Shown piece by piece: positions 18,679 to 29,403 of a stretch of DNA of 64,000 nucleotides. The stretch's first letter is position 1. Each line of letters begins with the position of its first letter. The notes below the pieces were generated by a model. The model did no database searches. It worked only from the letters and a program-made list of their open reading frames with translations, and was not told the DNA's origin. The position numbers were made by a program, and so were the translations under genes. Source of the DNA: Trinickia sp. Y13 (lineage in GTDB: Bacteria > Pseudomonadota > Gammaproteobacteria > Burkholderiales > Burkholderiaceae). The stretch spans positions 186,001 through 250,000 of the forward strand of contig NZ_JAKWFK010000003.1 of NCBI RefSeq assembly GCF_029522115.1, in the 5' to 3' direction.

Positions 18679-21383
18679 CACGCCTTCGGCTCCCGCGTTC
18701 GTTGCTCTTGCGGTGCGCTTGCGATCTCGTGAAGCTCGTAAATCAAATCAAGCGCGTCGCGCGGCCTGAGTTCGTTCGGATCGACCTCGCGTAGCCGCTC
18801 TAGCGCAGGATGACTCGATGGCCCCATTGCATCCGGGTTGTCGCCGCGGCCGTCACCATCGTCCGGTGCATCCTCGGCATAGACGGGCGCGGCGAACAAG
18901 TCGAGTTGCGGCGTGCTTTGAGCGACCGATTGCTGTTCGAGATGCGCGAGGTGCTTGCGCGCTGCGCGAATGACGGCGGACGGCACGCCCGCCAGTTGCG
19001 CCACTTGCAGCCCGTAACTTTGGCTCGCAGGGCCCTCGTTGACGGCGTGCAGGAAGACGATGCCGTGACCGTGCTCGACGGCCGACAAGTGAACGTTGGC
19101 CGCTTGCGCGAATTCGAGCGGTAGCTGAGTGAGTTCGAAGTAATGCGTCGCAAATAGCGTATAGCAGCCGTTGACCGACAGCAGGTGGCGAGCGATGGCC
19201 CAGGCGAGTGCGAGGCCGTCGAACGTCGATGTGCCGCGGCCGATCTCGTCCATTAGAACGAGACTGTGCTCCGAGGCGTCGTTCAGAATGGCCGCGGCCT
19301 CGGTCATTTCGACCATGAACGTGGAACGGCCGCCTGCGAGATCGTCGGCCGCCCCGATGCGCGTGAAGATGCGATCGATCGGTCCAAAGCGCGCGCGCCG
19401 TGCCGGCACGTAGCTGCCGACGTAGGCCAGAAGCACAATGAGCGCTGTCTGTCGCATGAATGTGGATTTGCCGCCCATGTTGGGCCCGGTGATCAAAAGC
19501 AGCTTCCTCTCGGCGCTCAAGCGGCAATCGTTGGCCACGAACTGCTCGACTTGCGCTTCGACCACCGGATGTCGCCCTTGCTCGATGTCGACGCCCGCGT
19601 CATCGGAAAACTCGGGCGCGACCCAACCTAGCGCACGAGCGCGTTCGGCGAACGCGGCAAGTAGATCGAGCTCGGCGAGCGCCGCCGCTACGCGCTGGCA
19701 ATCCTCGATGAAGGGCAGCAGCGTCTGCAGCAATGCGTCGTATAGCGCACGCTCCCGCGCGAGTGCGCGCTCTTGCGCCGAGAGCGCTTTATCTTCGAAC
19801 GTCTTGAGCTCGGGCGTAATGTAGCGCTCCGCGTTCTTCAACGTTTGGCGGCGCCGATAATCGTCGGGCACTTTGTCGGTTTGGCCGCGCGTGACTTCGA
19901 TGTAGAAGCCATGCACCTTGTTGTATTCGACGCGCAAGTTGCCGATGCCGGTCCGGGCCCGCTCACGCGCTTCGAGATCGATCAGAAATTGACCGCAGTT
20001 CTCGGAGATGTCGCGCAAGTCGTCCAGCTCGCTGTCGTAGCCGCGCGCAATTACGCCGCCATCGCGCACCATGGCGGCAGGCTCCTGCGCGATGGCGCGC
20101 GTGAGCAGGTCCATGCATTCGGTCGGCGGCTCGAGCGCGGCGCCGATACGTTCGAGCGGCGGGGTGTCGGCGCCCATTGCCGCGACGAGCTCGCGCAGTG
20201 CCGGCAGTGCCGCGAACGTATCGCGCAGGCTCGACAGATCGCGCGGACGAGCCGAAAGCAGTGCGAGCCGGCCGGTGATTCGCTCGACATCGGCGATGCG
20301 GCGCAGCGCGGTGCGCACGAGATCGAGGCTCGCGCCCGAGCCGGCTTCCAAGAGCGCCCCGATGGCTTGCTGGCGCGTCTGTGCCACCGCCGCGGCGCGC
20401 GGCGGGTGATGCAGCCAATGGCGCAGCAGGCGGCTGCCCATCGTCGAGCAGCACGTGTCGAGCAACGAGCACAGTGTCGGCGATTCGCCCCCGCGCAGTG
20501 TCTCGGTCAGCTCCAGATTGCGGCGCGTGGCGGGGTCTAGGCCGATGTATTCCGATTCGGTTTCGACCTTGAGGCTGCGGATGTGGCGCAACTGCTGGCC
20601 CTGCGTCGCGGCGGCGTAGAGCAATACCGCGCCGGCGGCGCCGCAGGCGCTCGTGAAGCCTTCGGCGCCGAAGCCGTCCAGGCTCGCCACATTCAATTGA
20701 TCGCACAGCCTTTGAATGCCGGACGCGACGTCGAAGTGCCAGGCCGGCACGCGTGTGAGCGTGCCCGAAGGCGCGCCGGGCACGAGTTCGGCCATGCCGT
20801 CGGCAACGAGAACTTCGGCGGGCCGAATGCGCTCGAGCGCGGCGGCGACTTCGCCCGGCGCCACTTCGGCGAGCCGTAGCGCGCCGCTGGCGAGGTTGAG
20901 CCATGCAAGGCCGATCGCCGTCGTTACGCCACGCTTGTTGTGGGCGGGGCAGGCGGCGAGCAGGTAGGCGTCGCTTTTGTCGGAGAGCAGCGCCGCGTCG
21001 GTGAGCGTGCCGGGCGTGACGATGCGCACGACCTTGCGCTCGACCGGTCCTTTCGCGGTGGCCGGATCGCCGATCTGCTCGCAAATGGCGACCGATTCCC
21101 CAAGTTTGACGAGCTTCGCGAGATACTGCTCGACGGCATGGTGCGGCACGCCGGCCATCTTGATCGGATTGCCGGCCGAAGCGCCGCGTTGCGTGAGCGT
21201 GAGGTCGAGCAGGCGAGCGGCTTTCTCCGCATCGTCGAAAAAGAGCTCGTAAAAGTCGCCCATGCGAAAAAACAGCAACGTGCCGGGATGATCGGCTTTG
21301 ATGCGCAGGTACTGCTGCATGTAGGGCGTATGCTTCACGAGCGTGCTTTCCGCCGGAGCATCGACGCTGGTTTCAGTTTTCAT
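18678..21383 (-). CDS. mutS: DNA mismatch repair protein MutS
   Basis: Recognises base mismatches and starts repair with MutL. The protein has 901 residues with the start at [10 protein letters not shown]. The mismatch-binding motif [11 protein letters not shown] lies near residue 45 (Phe-x-Glu type). The C-terminal ATPase has Walker [12 protein letters not shown], Walker [17 protein letters not shown] and the His-containing ATHYFELT. About 66 more in-frame residues upstream of 21383 are not homologous and lack a start signal, so they are excluded. The next gene downstream overlaps its stop (TGATG). Confidence 0.97.
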   Translation of the reverse strand: MKTETSVDAPAESTLVKHTPYMQQYLRIKADHPGTLLFFRMGDFYELFFDDAEKAARLLDLTLTQRGASAGNPIKMAGVPHHAVEQYLAKLVKLGESVAICEQIGDPATAKGPVERKVVRIVTPGTLTDAALLSDKSDAYLLAACPAHNKRGVTTAIGLAWLNLASGALRLAEVAPGEVAAALERIRPAEVLVADGMAELVPGAPSGTLTRVPAWHFDVASGIQRLCDQLNVASLDGFGAEGFTSACGAAGAVLLYAAATQGQQLRHIRSLKVETESEYIGLDPATRRNLELTETLRGGESPTLCSLLDTCCSTMGSRLLRHWLHHPPRAAAVAQTRQQAIGALLEAGSGASLDLVRTALRRIADVERITGRLALLSARPRDLSSLRDTFAALPALRELVAAMGADTPPLERIGAALEPPTECMDLLTRAIAQEPAAMVRDGGVIARGYDSELDDLRDISENCGQFLIDLEARERARTGIGNLRVEYNKVHGFYIEVTRGQTDKVPDDYRRRQTLKNAERYITPELKTFEDKALSAQERALARERALYDALLQTLLPFIEDCQRVAAALAELDLLAAFAERARALGWVAPEFSDDAGVDIEQGRHPVVEAQVEQFVANDCRLSAERKLLLITGPNMGGKSTFMRQTALIVLLAYVGSYVPARRARFGPIDRIFTRIGAADDLAGGRSTFMVEMTEAAAILNDASEHSLVLMDEIGRGTSTFDGLALAWAIARHLLSVNGCYTLFATHYFELTQLPLEFAQAANVHLSAVEHGHGIVFLHAVNEGPASQSYGLQVAQLAGVPSAVIRAARKHLAHLEQQSVAQSTPQLDLFAAPVYAEDAPDDGDGRGDNPDAMGPSSHPALERLREVDPNELRPRDALDLIYELHEIASAPQEQRTREPKA

Positions 21384-22006
21384 TCGTGGCTTTCGCAAAA
21401 ACGTGTTCGGTTGCGGGCTGTCCCTGCTACGGCGCGGCGCGCTCCAATTGACGATGTGCCGCGGGAGCCGCGGCAGCGCGACTGTGGGCGGACTATACTG
21501 CGCGCCGCGTTGATCGCGCAGTCGGCCGAATGACCGGCCTCGCGCACGTGCAATGGCCGCGCCGAGCCGCGCGCGCACCACGTGCTTCGGACCGACTCGC
21601 AGCCAAGCTCAGCATTTTATGGGATTCGACGGCGCAACCGCGCATTTCGGCGGTGCCGTGCCGAGCGGCCCAGCGGATGGAGCGAACAGTTTCGGGCGGA
21701 TGGCCCCAACGAACGCTTCAAGCAAAGGCAACCACGTCTTTGCTTTCGAACAAATTGATTTTGACTGTCACCTCGCGAGCCATGCAGGGTGTTCTATAGC
21801 GATTGCAGGTAGGGGCTGATCAATGCGCCGCCGAGCGCGGTCCGACGATCGTCGAAAGGACGGGGGCTGACTCCAGCCATGCGTTGGCCGCGACGAGCCT
21901 CTGCTCGCAGATCGAAAAGGATCGTGAGAAACAAAAAGGCGGCCGCCGCCGCCTTTTGCCGTGGTCCGCCGCACGTGTTGGCGCCGCGCCGGACGTCGAA
22001 CGACGC
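21384..22006. other. Gap between mutS and suhB, no gene seen
   Basis: About 620 bases between the start of mutS and the end of suhB, both on the minus strand. I see no coding region with recognisable content. The only clear element is the terminator at 21934-21957 just past suhB. The mutS promoter should lie in the first 200 bases but no good sigma-70 pair is visible. Short open frames on the plus strand here have no ribosome binding site and no conserved motif. Confidence 0.6.
21934..21957. terminator. Rho-independent terminator of suhB, bidirectional shape
   Basis: A perfect ten-base inverted repeat (21934-21943 with 21948-21957) encloses a four-base loop. It has A runs on the left and T runs on the right, so on the minus strand it forms a GC-rich hairpin followed by U residues. 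It lies about 50 bases beyond the suhB stop. Confidence 0.85.
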
Positions 22007-22810
22007 TTAGTTCGCGCCTTTCCCCGTGCGGCTATACGGGCTTAGGATCGGAACCATCTGTGCGTAGATTTTGGGATTGCCTGCAACGATTTCGCCGAGG
22101 TGCAGAAAGTCGGAATCGCCGGTGTAGTTCCCGACGAGGCCGCCCGCCTCGGTGATCAAGAGGCTGCCCGCCGCCATGTCCCAAGCGCTGATACCTTGCT
22201 CGAAGAAGCCATCGAGCCGGCCGGCAGCCACATTGGCCAAATCGAGCGCCGCAGCGCCAGGGCGGCGCAAGCCCGTGCAAGCACGCGTCATGTCGGCGAA
22301 CAGGCGACAGTAGGCTTCGAGACTGTCGTTTTCCCGGAAAGGGAAGCCCGTGCCGATCAGCGCGTCGCCAAGGCGGTCGCGGCGGCCGACGCGGATTCGC
22401 CGGTCGTTCAAATAAGCGCCGCGGCCGCGCGATGCCGTGAACAGATCGTTGCGAGTGGGATCGTAGACGACCGCTTGCGTGACGATGCCTTTGTGCGCGA
22501 GCGCGATGGATACGCCGTAATAGGGCAGGCCGTGGATGAAATTGGTGGTGCCGTCCAGCGGATCGATGATCCAGACGTAATCGGATTCGTTCTCGGAGCG
22601 GCCCGATTCTTCTGCCAGGATGGCGTGATCGGGGTAGGCCGTCTTGAGGGTATCGATGATCGCCACTTCCGCCGCTTTATCGACCTCCGTCACGAAATCG
22701 TTGTGCTGCTTCTTGCTGACCTGGACGAGATCCAAGTCGAGCGAGGCGCGGTTGATGATCTGTGCGGCGCGACGGGCGGCCTTGACAGCAATATTGAGCA
22801 TCGGATGCAT
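22007..22810 (-). CDS. suhB: Inositol-1-monophosphatase family protein SuhB
   Basis: Magnesium-dependent phosphatase of the inositol monophosphatase family; in E. coli SuhB also acts in rRNA transcription antitermination. It has 267 residues, the usual length. The metal and substrate motifs are [21 protein letters not shown] and [18 protein letters not shown]. The start at [13 protein letters not shown] (22810) has AAGGAA about eight bases upstream; the long in-frame extension towards 23170 is not homologous. It diverges from trmJ. Confidence 0.93.
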   Translation of the reverse strand: MHPMLNIAVKAARRAAQIINRASLDLDLVQVSKKQHNDFVTEVDKAAEVAIIDTLKTAYPDHAILAEESGRSENESDYVWIIDPLDGTTNFIHGLPYYGVSIALAHKGIVTQAVVYDPTRNDLFTASRGRGAYLNDRRIRVGRRDRLGDALIGTGFPFRENDSLEAYCRLFADMTRACTGLRRPGAAALDLANVAAGRLDGFFEQGISAWDMAAGSLLITEAGGLVGNYTGDSDFLHLGEIVAGNPKIYAQMVPILSPYSRTGKGAN

Positions 22811-23147
22811 AAAACGGATTCCTTGTACCGCGGCGCTGCGAGCGCTGCGACGGGTGGGCCAAACCGCCCGGAATGCGCAGGCATTCCGTCGACGAAAGCG
22901 AATTGAAGAAGAGCAATGTGCGCTCGGGTGGTTCAGATCCCAAATCGCGCGCACGAATAGCGGGATTTTACCCGAGTCGGCGCCCGTTCGGCTCAAACGT
23001 TGCCGCAACCCGTCGATCTGCCGCGTCCGGGCGCGATCGGGTTCGCATCGCCTCGGCGAGCGCGCTAACATACCTGCACGCGGCGCTTTGCTCGCCGTTT
23101 CTCGTTCATTCGCTCGTTCTTTCGACCTCCCCACTTTGAATCGCTCT
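22811..23147. other. Divergent intergenic region suhB/trmJ
   Basis: This 337-base gap separates two divergent genes and must hold both promoters. I see no convincing sigma-70 pair, hairpin or small gene in it. Confidence 0.5.
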
Positions 23148-23963
23148 ATGTCGCAATCGCCGTCGACCACCGTTCACACCTGCGCGTCGGGCCCGCATGG
23201 CGGCTTCACCTCGACTCTGTTCGTGCTCGTCGAGCCGAGCCACCCCGGTAACGTGGGGGCCGCCGCGCGTGCGATCAAAACGATGGGGTTCTCCCGGCTG
23301 GTCCTCGTCGCGCCGCGCGTCCCGCTCGTGCAGAACGAGCCCGAGGCGATTGCGATGGCCAGCGGCGCGGAAGATGTGCTCGCCTCGGTGCGCATCGTGC
23401 CGACGATCGCCGATGCGCTCACCGGCGTCGCCTGGTCGGTCGCATTGACGGCGCGTATGCGCGAGTACGGGCCGCCGCAGCTCGCGCCGCGCGAGGCCGC
23501 CCAGGAGGCGCGCAACCACGCGCTTGCCGGTGACATCGCTTTCGTCTTCGGCAACGAGCGGACCGGGCTGTCGAACGAGCACGTCGAGCGGTGTAGCGCG
23601 CTCGCCCACATCCCGGCCAACCCCGCATACAGCTCGCTCAATCTCGCGCAGGCCGTGCAGGTGCTGGCCTACGAACTGCGCATGGCTTATCTCTCCGACG
23701 AGCAGGGCGCCGCCCCGGCCTCGGCCGACGAGGAGAGCGTGCGCGCGCCGAGCGAGGACGTCGAGCGCATGTACATGCACCTCGAAAACGCGCTGATCGC
23801 GCTCGAGTTCCTCGATCCGGCCAATCCCAAGAAACTGATGTCACGGCTGCGGCGTTTGTTCGCGCGCGCCGGCTTGGAGCGGGAGGAAGTCAATATCGTG
23901 CGCGGTATTGCAAAGCATATCCTGCTCAAAACGCATGCCGGCGATCGATCGTCTTCGCCGTGA
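23148..23963 (+). CDS. trmJ: tRNA (cytidine/uridine-2'-O-)-methyltransferase TrmJ
   Basis: SPOUT-class methyltransferase that 2'-O-methylates position 32 of several tRNAs. It has 271 residues. The N-terminal motif is [20 protein letters not shown]. The knot region has [18 protein letters not shown] and [20 protein letters not shown], both typical of TrmJ. The start at 23148 (MSQSPSTTV) is the first ATG before the homologous part; a TTG four codons upstream is possible. The open frame continues into the intergenic region without homology. Confidence 0.93.
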   Translation: MSQSPSTTVHTCASGPHGGFTSTLFVLVEPSHPGNVGAAARAIKTMGFSRLVLVAPRVPLVQNEPEAIAMASGAEDVLASVRIVPTIADALTGVAWSVALTARMREYGPPQLAPREAAQEARNHALAGDIAFVFGNERTGLSNEHVERCSALAHIPANPAYSSLNLAQAVQVLAYELRMAYLSDEQGAAPASADEESVRAPSEDVERMYMHLENALIALEFLDPANPKKLMSRLRRLFARAGLEREEVNIVRGIAKHILLKTHAGDRSSSP

Positions 23964-24207
23964 ACGGCCAGTGCGCGCGGCGAGCGCCGCCGCCCGCCCA
24001 ACGATCTCGATAAGCCTCACGATCGGCATGCGACAGCGGTAATGCCCCTGGTTGGCGCAGGGGCGATCGAGGCGCGTTCAGCAGGTTTGCCGCGATCACC
24101 CTACAATCGAGCCGATCTTCATAAGCAAATCGCCCGACGTCATATACGACGCCGCCGGCGTTGCCCACGGGCAACCGCGCTCCGGCGCTTTTTAGCGAGC
24201 CCCCACC

Positions 24208-25005
24208 ATGTTCAAGAGACTTCGCGAAGACATTGCCACGATTCGTCAGCGGGACCCCGCGGCTCGCAGTGCTTGGGAAGTGCTCACCTGTTACCCGGGG
24301 CTGCACGCGCTGGTGCTGCATCGGTTCGCGCATGCTTGCTGGCGCGTGCGCCGTCGCTGGCTTGCGCGTTTCGTCTCGCAGATCGCCCGGTTCTTGACCG
24401 GCATCGAGATCCACCCCGGGGCCACGATCGGCCGCCGCGTCTTCATCGACCACGGGATGGGCATCGTGATCGGCGAGACTGCCGAGGTCGGCGACGACTG
24501 CACGATTTATCAAGGGGTGACGCTTGGCGGCACGCTGCTCACGCGCGGCGCGAAACGCCATCCGACGCTCGAGCGCGGTGTCATCGTGGGCGCGGGCGCG
24601 AAGGTGCTGGGTGGTTTCACCATCGGCGCCGATGCGAAGATCGGCTCGAACGCGGTGGTCGTGAAGCCGGTGCCGCCGGGAGGCACTGCCGTCGGCAACC
24701 CGGCGCGTGTGATCATGCCGGCCGATGCCAAGCGGGCGCCCGAGCGGGCTTCGTTCTGCGCATACGGGATCACGCCGAATGCGGAGGATCCGGTATCGCT
24801 CGCATTGCACGGGCTGATCGATCACGCAGGCAAGGAGGCGCAGCGTGTCGATGAGATCGTGGCCGCGCTCGAGCGGCTCGGCGCGCGGCTCGAGGCGTTA
24901 CACGGCGTGGACGGGGCGGGCGTCGATCTGCGGCGCTTGTCGGCCGTGATCGAAGGCGCGATGGTTCATGCCGACGCGCAGACCGATCTGGACCGGACGG
25001 GTTGA
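24208..25005 (+). CDS. cysE: Serine O-acetyltransferase
   Basis: Acetylates serine in the first step of cysteine synthesis. It has 265 residues with a left-handed beta-helix: [32 protein letters not shown] and the following repeats, ending in the [13 protein letters not shown] loop. His residues of the active site are in IHPG and IDHG. The C-terminal 75 residues are longer than in E. coli CysE and start at [16 protein letters not shown] at 24102-24107 is a possible -10 element, far from the start. It converges with lpxH, four bases apart. Confidence 0.93.
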   Translation: MFKRLREDIATIRQRDPAARSAWEVLTCYPGLHALVLHRFAHACWRVRRRWLARFVSQIARFLTGIEIHPGATIGRRVFIDHGMGIVIGETAEVGDDCTIYQGVTLGGTLLTRGAKRHPTLERGVIVGAGAKVLGGFTIGADAKIGSNAVVVKPVPPGGTAVGNPARVIMPADAKRAPERASFCAYGITPNAEDPVSLALHGLIDHAGKEAQRVDEIVAALERLGARLEALHGVDGAGVDLRRLSAVIEGAMVHADAQTDLDRTG

Positions 25006-25009
25006 GCCG

Positions 25010-25777
25010 TCAATCCAACGGCAACGCGTGGATCCCTTCGGCATCGATCCGTAGGTAGCCGCCACGGCGGGTGCCGTGATCGAGATCCCAATCGGGCAGC
25101 ACCCAACGCGTGCCGCCCGCTTCCAGATGGCGCGCGGGTTTGTGCGTGTGCCCGTGGATCATCGTCTTCGTATGGCTTTTGCGGAACAGCGCCTCGACGC
25201 TCTCGTGCGTGACGTCGTATAACGGCGAAGGCGGCCGCGCCCGGCCTTCCTCGCTCGATGAGCGCATGCGTTCGGCCAGCGCCTGACGCCAGGCGAACGG
25301 CCAAGCGAGAAACATCAACTGAAGCGCACGCCAACGTGCGATACGGCGGAAAGCTTGGTATTTGCGATCGGCCGTGCAAAGCGCATCGCCGTGAGCAAGC
25401 ACAATACGCGAGCCGAATGCCGTCATGACGAAAGGGTCGGGGAGCCAAATCGCGCCGGCCGCCTTCATGAATCGCTTGCCGAGCAGGAAGTCGCGGTTCC
25501 CATGCATGACATACAGCGCGATGCCGCGTTCGCTGAGCGTATGCAAGATGGCAGCAATGCGCGCGGCGAATGCATCCGCGCCGAGGCGGTCGTCGCCGAT
25601 CCAATAGTCGAACAAGTCGCCCAAGACGAACACGGAATCGGCGCTATCGGCCGTCACCCGGATGAAGTGCTCGAACGCGTCGACCGTGCGAGGGATCGAC
25701 GCGCTCAGGTGCAAGTCCGAGATGAGCAAGAGCGGGCGCGGCGCATGGGGACGCGTACGGCCGTGCTCGTGCGGCAC
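25010..25777 (-). CDS. lpxH: UDP-2,3-diacylglucosamine diphosphatase
   Basis: Peripheral membrane calcineurin-like phosphoesterase that removes UMP to give lipid X in lipid A synthesis. With the GTG at 25777 it has 255 residues. The metal motifs are ISDLHLS, VLGDLFDYWIGDD, MHGNRDFLLG, LAHGD and MIHGHTHKPA. No ATG lies in frame before the first motif. The GTG is preceded by GAGG at a five-base distance; a TTG overlapping the ppiB stop (about 25858) is the main alternative. Identity is firm, the start is not. Confidence 0.9.
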   Translation of the reverse strand: MPHEHGRTRPHAPRPLLLISDLHLSASIPRTVDAFEHFIRVTADSADSVFVLGDLFDYWIGDDRLGADAFAARIAAILHTLSERGIALYVMHGNRDFLLGKRFMKAAGAIWLPDPFVMTAFGSRIVLAHGDALCTADRKYQAFRRIARWRALQLMFLAWPFAWRQALAERMRSSSEEGRARPPSPLYDVTHESVEALFRKSHTKTMIHGHTHKPARHLEAGGTRWVLPDWDLDHGTRRGGYLRIDAEGIHALPLD

Positions 25778-25848
25778 GCTGGCCTCGACGTTGCGAGGCC
25801 CCGTGTCTTGCCGCGCCGATATTCCGGCGTCTCGGATGACGCTCGTGT

Positions 25849-26343
25849 TCAATCGACTACGACCGCTTTCTCGATGACGACATCGTCGAGCGGCACGTCC
25901 TGGTGAAAGCCTTTGGAGCCCGTGCGCACCTTCTTGATTTTCTCGACCACGTCCAGGCCTTCGACGACTCGGCCGAACACCGCATAGCCCCAGCCTTGCG
26001 GCGTCGGCGACGTGTGGTTGAGGAAATCGTTGTCGTTCACGTTGATGAAGAACTGCGCCGTCGCCGAGTGCGGATCGTTCGTGCGGGCCATCGCGATCGA
26101 ACCCTTGACGTTTTTCAGCCCGTTGTTCGCTTCGTTGTCGATGGGCGCGTCGGTCGGCTTTTGCTTCATGCCGGGCTCGAAGCCGCCGCCCTGAATCATG
26201 AAGCCGTCGATCACGCGATGAAACACCGTGTTGTCGTAATGACCTTTCTTCACGTAATTGAGGAAATTTTCGACGGACTTCGGCGCCTTCTCGGCGTCGA
26301 GTTCGAGCTTGATGACGCCGTGATTCGTATGCAGTTCTACCAT
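25849..26343 (-). CDS. ppiB: Cytoplasmic cyclophilin, peptidyl-prolyl cis-trans isomerase B
   Basis: Cyclophilin without a signal peptide, 164 residues. The active-site motifs are [16 protein letters not shown] and [17 protein letters not shown], with [15 protein letters not shown] further on. AAGGAA lies seven bases before the ATG. It is the second of two tandem cyclophilin genes, 61 bases after the periplasmic one, and is followed by lpxH on the same strand. Confidence 0.94.
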   Translation of the reverse strand: MVELHTNHGVIKLELDAEKAPKSVENFLNYVKKGHYDNTVFHRVIDGFMIQGGGFEPGMKQKPTDAPIDNEANNGLKNVKGSIAMARTNDPHSATAQFFINVNDNDFLNHTSPTPQGWGYAVFGRVVEGLDVVEKIKKVRTGSKGFHQDVPLDDVVIEKAVVVD

Positions 26344-26404
26344 GATGGGTTCCTTTTTGAAGAGCCAAGCCGGCGCCGCGAAGGCGCGCCGGCGGGGAGG
26401 GGCG

Positions 26405-26986
26405 TTATTTGGAAACGACGGTTGCCGATTCGATCACGATCGGCTGTTGCGGCACGTCCGCCATCGGTCCGCGCGTCGTGGTGGGCGTCGCTTCGATCTT
26501 CTTTACAACGTCCATGCCCGACACGACTTTGCCGAACACGGCATAGCCGTTGCCGTCCGGATTGGGATAGTCGAGCCCGGCGTTGTCTACCGTGTTGATG
26601 AAGAATTGGGCGGTTGCCGAGTTCGGATCGCTCGTGCGCGCCATCGCGATCGTGCCCGCAGCGTTTTTCAAGCCGTTGCGGCTTTCGAGCGGGATGGGCG
26701 CGCGCGTCGGCTTTTCGGCGTAGCTGGCCGTATAGCCGCCGCCTTGAATCATGAAGCCCCGGATCACGCGATGGAAGATCGTGCCGCTGTATTGGCCGGA
26801 TTTCACGTAGGCCAGGAAATTGGCGACGGTCTTGGGCGCTTGCTGGGGGTAGAGTTCGACCTTGATGTCGCCGTCCGTCGTCTTGAGCAGCACTTGGGGA
26901 TGCGCGCCAGCCGCGTTCGTTTGCGCGAAAGCCGGTGCGTTCGCGATCAAAGCGGCGCTGCCGAGCGCCAACCAAAAGCTTTTCAT
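26405..26986 (-). CDS. ppiA: Periplasmic cyclophilin, peptidyl-prolyl cis-trans isomerase A
   Basis: Cyclophilin of 193 residues with a signal peptide ([16 protein letters not shown], cleavage likely before QTNAAG), so periplasmic. Conserved motifs are [16 protein letters not shown] and [17 protein letters not shown]. The ATG at 26986 has AGAGGA upstream; the longer in-frame start at 27043 would hide the signal peptide. It probably arose with ppiB by duplication (they share most core motifs). A TPR protein gene precedes it by about 40 bases on the same strand. Confidence 0.9.
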   Translation of the reverse strand: MKSFWLALGSAALIANAPAFAQTNAAGAHPQVLLKTTDGDIKVELYPQQAPKTVANFLAYVKSGQYSGTIFHRVIRGFMIQGGGYTASYAEKPTRAPIPLESRNGLKNAAGTIAMARTSDPNSATAQFFINTVDNAGLDYPNPDGNGYAVFGKVVSGMDVVKKIEATPTTTRGPMADVPQQPIVIESATVVSK

Positions 26987-27026
26987 GGGGTCCTCTGGGT
27001 GGAAGAAATCGAATGAAATGCCGTGC

Positions 27027-27725
27027 TCAGCGCGACGGCGCAATGTAGGGCTGCGCCGGGAACATGCCGTTCGAGCCGCCGAATTCGACAGCGGGCGGCC
27101 TCACGGGCGGCGGCACGGTGGCCGGGCGCGCCTGTACGGCCGCCTTGGCGGCGCTCGCGCCGTTCGCGGGCGAGACGATCTGCTCGATGGAAGCGATGCG
27201 CTGCGCGGTGAGCGCGCTGGCTCCACCGAGCGTTTGTGCGCGCCGGTACGATCGATCGGCGAGCCGCAGGTATAGATCGCCCAGATTCTCGTAGGCGAGC
27301 CCATAGCTGGGATTTGCCTTCACGGCCGTCTCGAGCGCGGTGCGGGCGTCTTCATAGCGGCCTTGCTTCGCATACAGCGCGGCGAGATTGTTGTAGGGCT
27401 CGGGCAACTCGGGGTACGACTGCGTGAGTTCGGTGAATTGGCGTATTGCGTCGTCGTCGCGATTCAGGCGCGCGAGGACGGTGCCGCGCTTGAATTTTGC
27501 TTGAGCGTCGCGCGGATGCGAGGCGATGCGCGCATCGAGTTCGGCGAGCGCGCCATTCCAATTTCGCGCGGCGATGGATGCATCGATTTGCGGCGTGTCG
27601 TCGGCCACGGCCGGCGACGTTTGCGCGTGCGCCGCCACGCTCGTGAAGGCCGCGAGCGTAAAGGCGAAAACGGAGGCCGCGGCGAGGGCCGCAGTACGGT
27701 GCATGCGGCCGCTGGAAGGTTTCAT
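27027..27725 (-). CDS. Exported tetratricopeptide-repeat protein
   Basis: Protein of 232 residues. An N-terminal signal peptide (hydrophobic AALAAASVFAFTLAAFT, cleavage around AHA) is followed by about three TPR units at residues 55-160, for example PEPYNNLAALYAKQGRYEDA and GLAYENLGDLYLRLAD. A short Pro-rich tail ends it. TPR proteins are scaffolds; no partner can be named. The start at 27725 was chosen because the 73 residues before it in the open frame show no signal peptide or homology. It is probably the first gene of the TPR-ppiA-ppiB-lpxH transcript. Confidence 0.8.
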   Translation of the reverse strand: MKPSSGRMHRTAALAAASVFAFTLAAFTSVAAHAQTSPAVADDTPQIDASIAARNWNGALAELDARIASHPRDAQAKFKRGTVLARLNRDDDAIRQFTELTQSYPELPEPYNNLAALYAKQGRYEDARTALETAVKANPSYGLAYENLGDLYLRLADRSYRRAQTLGGASALTAQRIASIEQIVSPANGASAAKAAVQARPATVPPPVRPPAVEFGGSNGMFPAQPYIAPSR

Positions 27726-27743
27726 AGGCTCAAGTCTGGGTGT

Positions 27744-27749
27744 TATACT
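27744..27749 (+). promoter_or_regulatory. Possible -10 element for cysS
   Basis: TATACT, with TTCATA 17 bases upstream as a weak -35. It lies in the gap between the divergent TPR gene and cysS, about 207 bases before the cysS ATG, so a long leader is implied. Evidence is limited to the hexamers. Confidence 0.35.
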
Positions 27750-27955
27750 CCGGCCCATTCTAACAAAACGTTTGTCGGTTTCCTCGAACGGCAAACGGTC
27801 CTCCGCCAGTCGTGGTCGCCTTTTCGCGCCGCTCGCATTGAAGCGCTCGTGGCGCAAAGGTATTCGCACCGCGCAAGCCGTTTGCGCTTCATCGCGAAAT
27901 GCTGCGAAACGCGCGTCGCCGAGTGCGGATTGCTGCAGGCTCACGCATCGTCTCT

Positions 27956-29353
27956 ATGGAATCACTGCGCATCTACAACACGCTCGCGCGTGACAAGCAA
28001 CTTTTCGTGCCGCGCCGTGCAGGCGAAGTGCGGATGTACGTCTGCGGCATTACCGTCTACGACTACTGCCACATCGGTCATGCGCGTCTTTTCGTCGTAT
28101 TCGACATCGTGCAGCGCTGGCTGCGCGCGCTCGGCTATCGCGTGACCTACGTGCGCAACATCACCGACGTCGACGACAAGATCATTCGGCGCGCCGTCGA
28201 TTGCGGCGAGACGATCAAGGCCGTGACCGACCGCTACATCGCGGCGATGTACGAAGACGCCGATGCGCTCGGCTGCGAGCGCCCCGACATCGATCCGCGG
28301 GCGACCGACTACATTCCTCAAATGCTGGGCATGATCGACGCACTCGTCGCGAACGGCTATGCCTATCAAGCGACGGATGGCGACGTCAATTACGCGGTGC
28401 GCAAGTTCGAGCGCTACGGCGCGCTCTCGGGCAAATCGCTCGAGGATCTGCGTGCGGGCGAACGCGTGGCGGCGAACGACGCCAAGCAAGACCCGCTCGA
28501 CTTCGCTCTGTGGAAGCACGCCAAAGCGGGCGAGCCGGCCGATTGCACCTGGGATTCGAAGTACGGGCCCGGCCGTCCCGGTTGGCATATCGAATGTTCG
28601 GCGATGGGATGCACGCTGCTCGGCGAGCATTTCGATCTTCACGGCGGCGGGCAAGATCTGCAGTTTCCGCACCATGAGAATGAAATTGCGCAAAGCGAAG
28701 GCGCAACCGGGCAGACGTTCGTCAACTACTGGATGCATAACGGGTTCGTGCAGATCGACAACGAGAAGATGTCGAAATCGCTCGGCAATTTCTTTACGAT
28801 CCGCGACGTGATCGCGAAGTACGATCCCGAAGTCGTGCGCTTTTTTCTCGCACGCGCGCACTATCGGTCGCCGCTCAACTACAGCGACGTCCATCTGGAC
28901 GATGCGCGCGCCGCGCTGACGCGTCTTTACACGGCGCTCAAGGATGTGACGCCCGATACCGCGCCGCTCGATTGGAGCGAGCCGTATGCGCAGCGCTTTC
29001 GCGATGCGATGAACGACGACTTCAACACGCCTGTTGCCGTCGCGGTGCTGTTCGAGCTCGCGACGGAACTCAATCGCACTCGAGATGCAGCCCTGGCGCG
29101 GCAGTTGCACGCACTGGCCGGCACCTTGGGGTTGCTCGGCCGGGATCCGCGCGCGTTTTTGCAGCACGCGGCGGGCGAGCGCGCGAGCGGCGGGCTCGAT
29201 GCGGCCGCGATCGAAGCGAAGATCGCCGAGCGCGCCGCCGCCAAGGGGGCGAAAAACTACGCCGAGGCAGACCGGATTCGTGCGCAATTGCTCGAAGCCG
29301 GTGTTGCACTTGAAGACAAACCGGGCGGGCTGACCGAATGGCGCCGCGTATGA
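27956..29353 (+). CDS. cysS: Cysteine--tRNA ligase
   Basis: Charges tRNA-Cys. It has 465 residues. [18 protein letters not shown] holds a zinc-binding Cys and the HIGH motif, [10 protein letters not shown] holds another zinc-site Cys, [16 protein letters not shown] is conserved, and KMSKSLGN is the KMSKS loop. The start at [10 protein letters not shown] is the family N-terminus; the upstream in-frame ATG at 27899 adds non-homologous basic residues. The DNA glycosylase follows 50 bases later. Confidence 0.96.
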   Translation: MESLRIYNTLARDKQLFVPRRAGEVRMYVCGITVYDYCHIGHARLFVVFDIVQRWLRALGYRVTYVRNITDVDDKIIRRAVDCGETIKAVTDRYIAAMYEDADALGCERPDIDPRATDYIPQMLGMIDALVANGYAYQATDGDVNYAVRKFERYGALSGKSLEDLRAGERVAANDAKQDPLDFALWKHAKAGEPADCTWDSKYGPGRPGWHIECSAMGCTLLGEHFDLHGGGQDLQFPHHENEIAQSEGATGQTFVNYWMHNGFVQIDNEKMSKSLGNFFTIRDVIAKYDPEVVRFFLARAHYRSPLNYSDVHLDDARAALTRLYTALKDVTPDTAPLDWSEPYAQRFRDAMNDDFNTPVAVAVLFELATELNRTRDAALARQLHALAGTLGLLGRDPRAFLQHAAGERASGGLDAAAIEAKIAERAAAKGAKNYAEADRIRAQLLEAGVALEDKPGGLTEWRRV

Positions 29354-29403
29354 CGAACGCGCATCGCGCATTGCGCTGATCGACTCGCCAGGCAGGAGGC
29401 AAG

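Noticed and set aside
21530-21799. Small open frames in the mutS-suhB gap
   Set aside because: No ribosome binding site, no conserved motif, and composition unlike that of the flanking genes.
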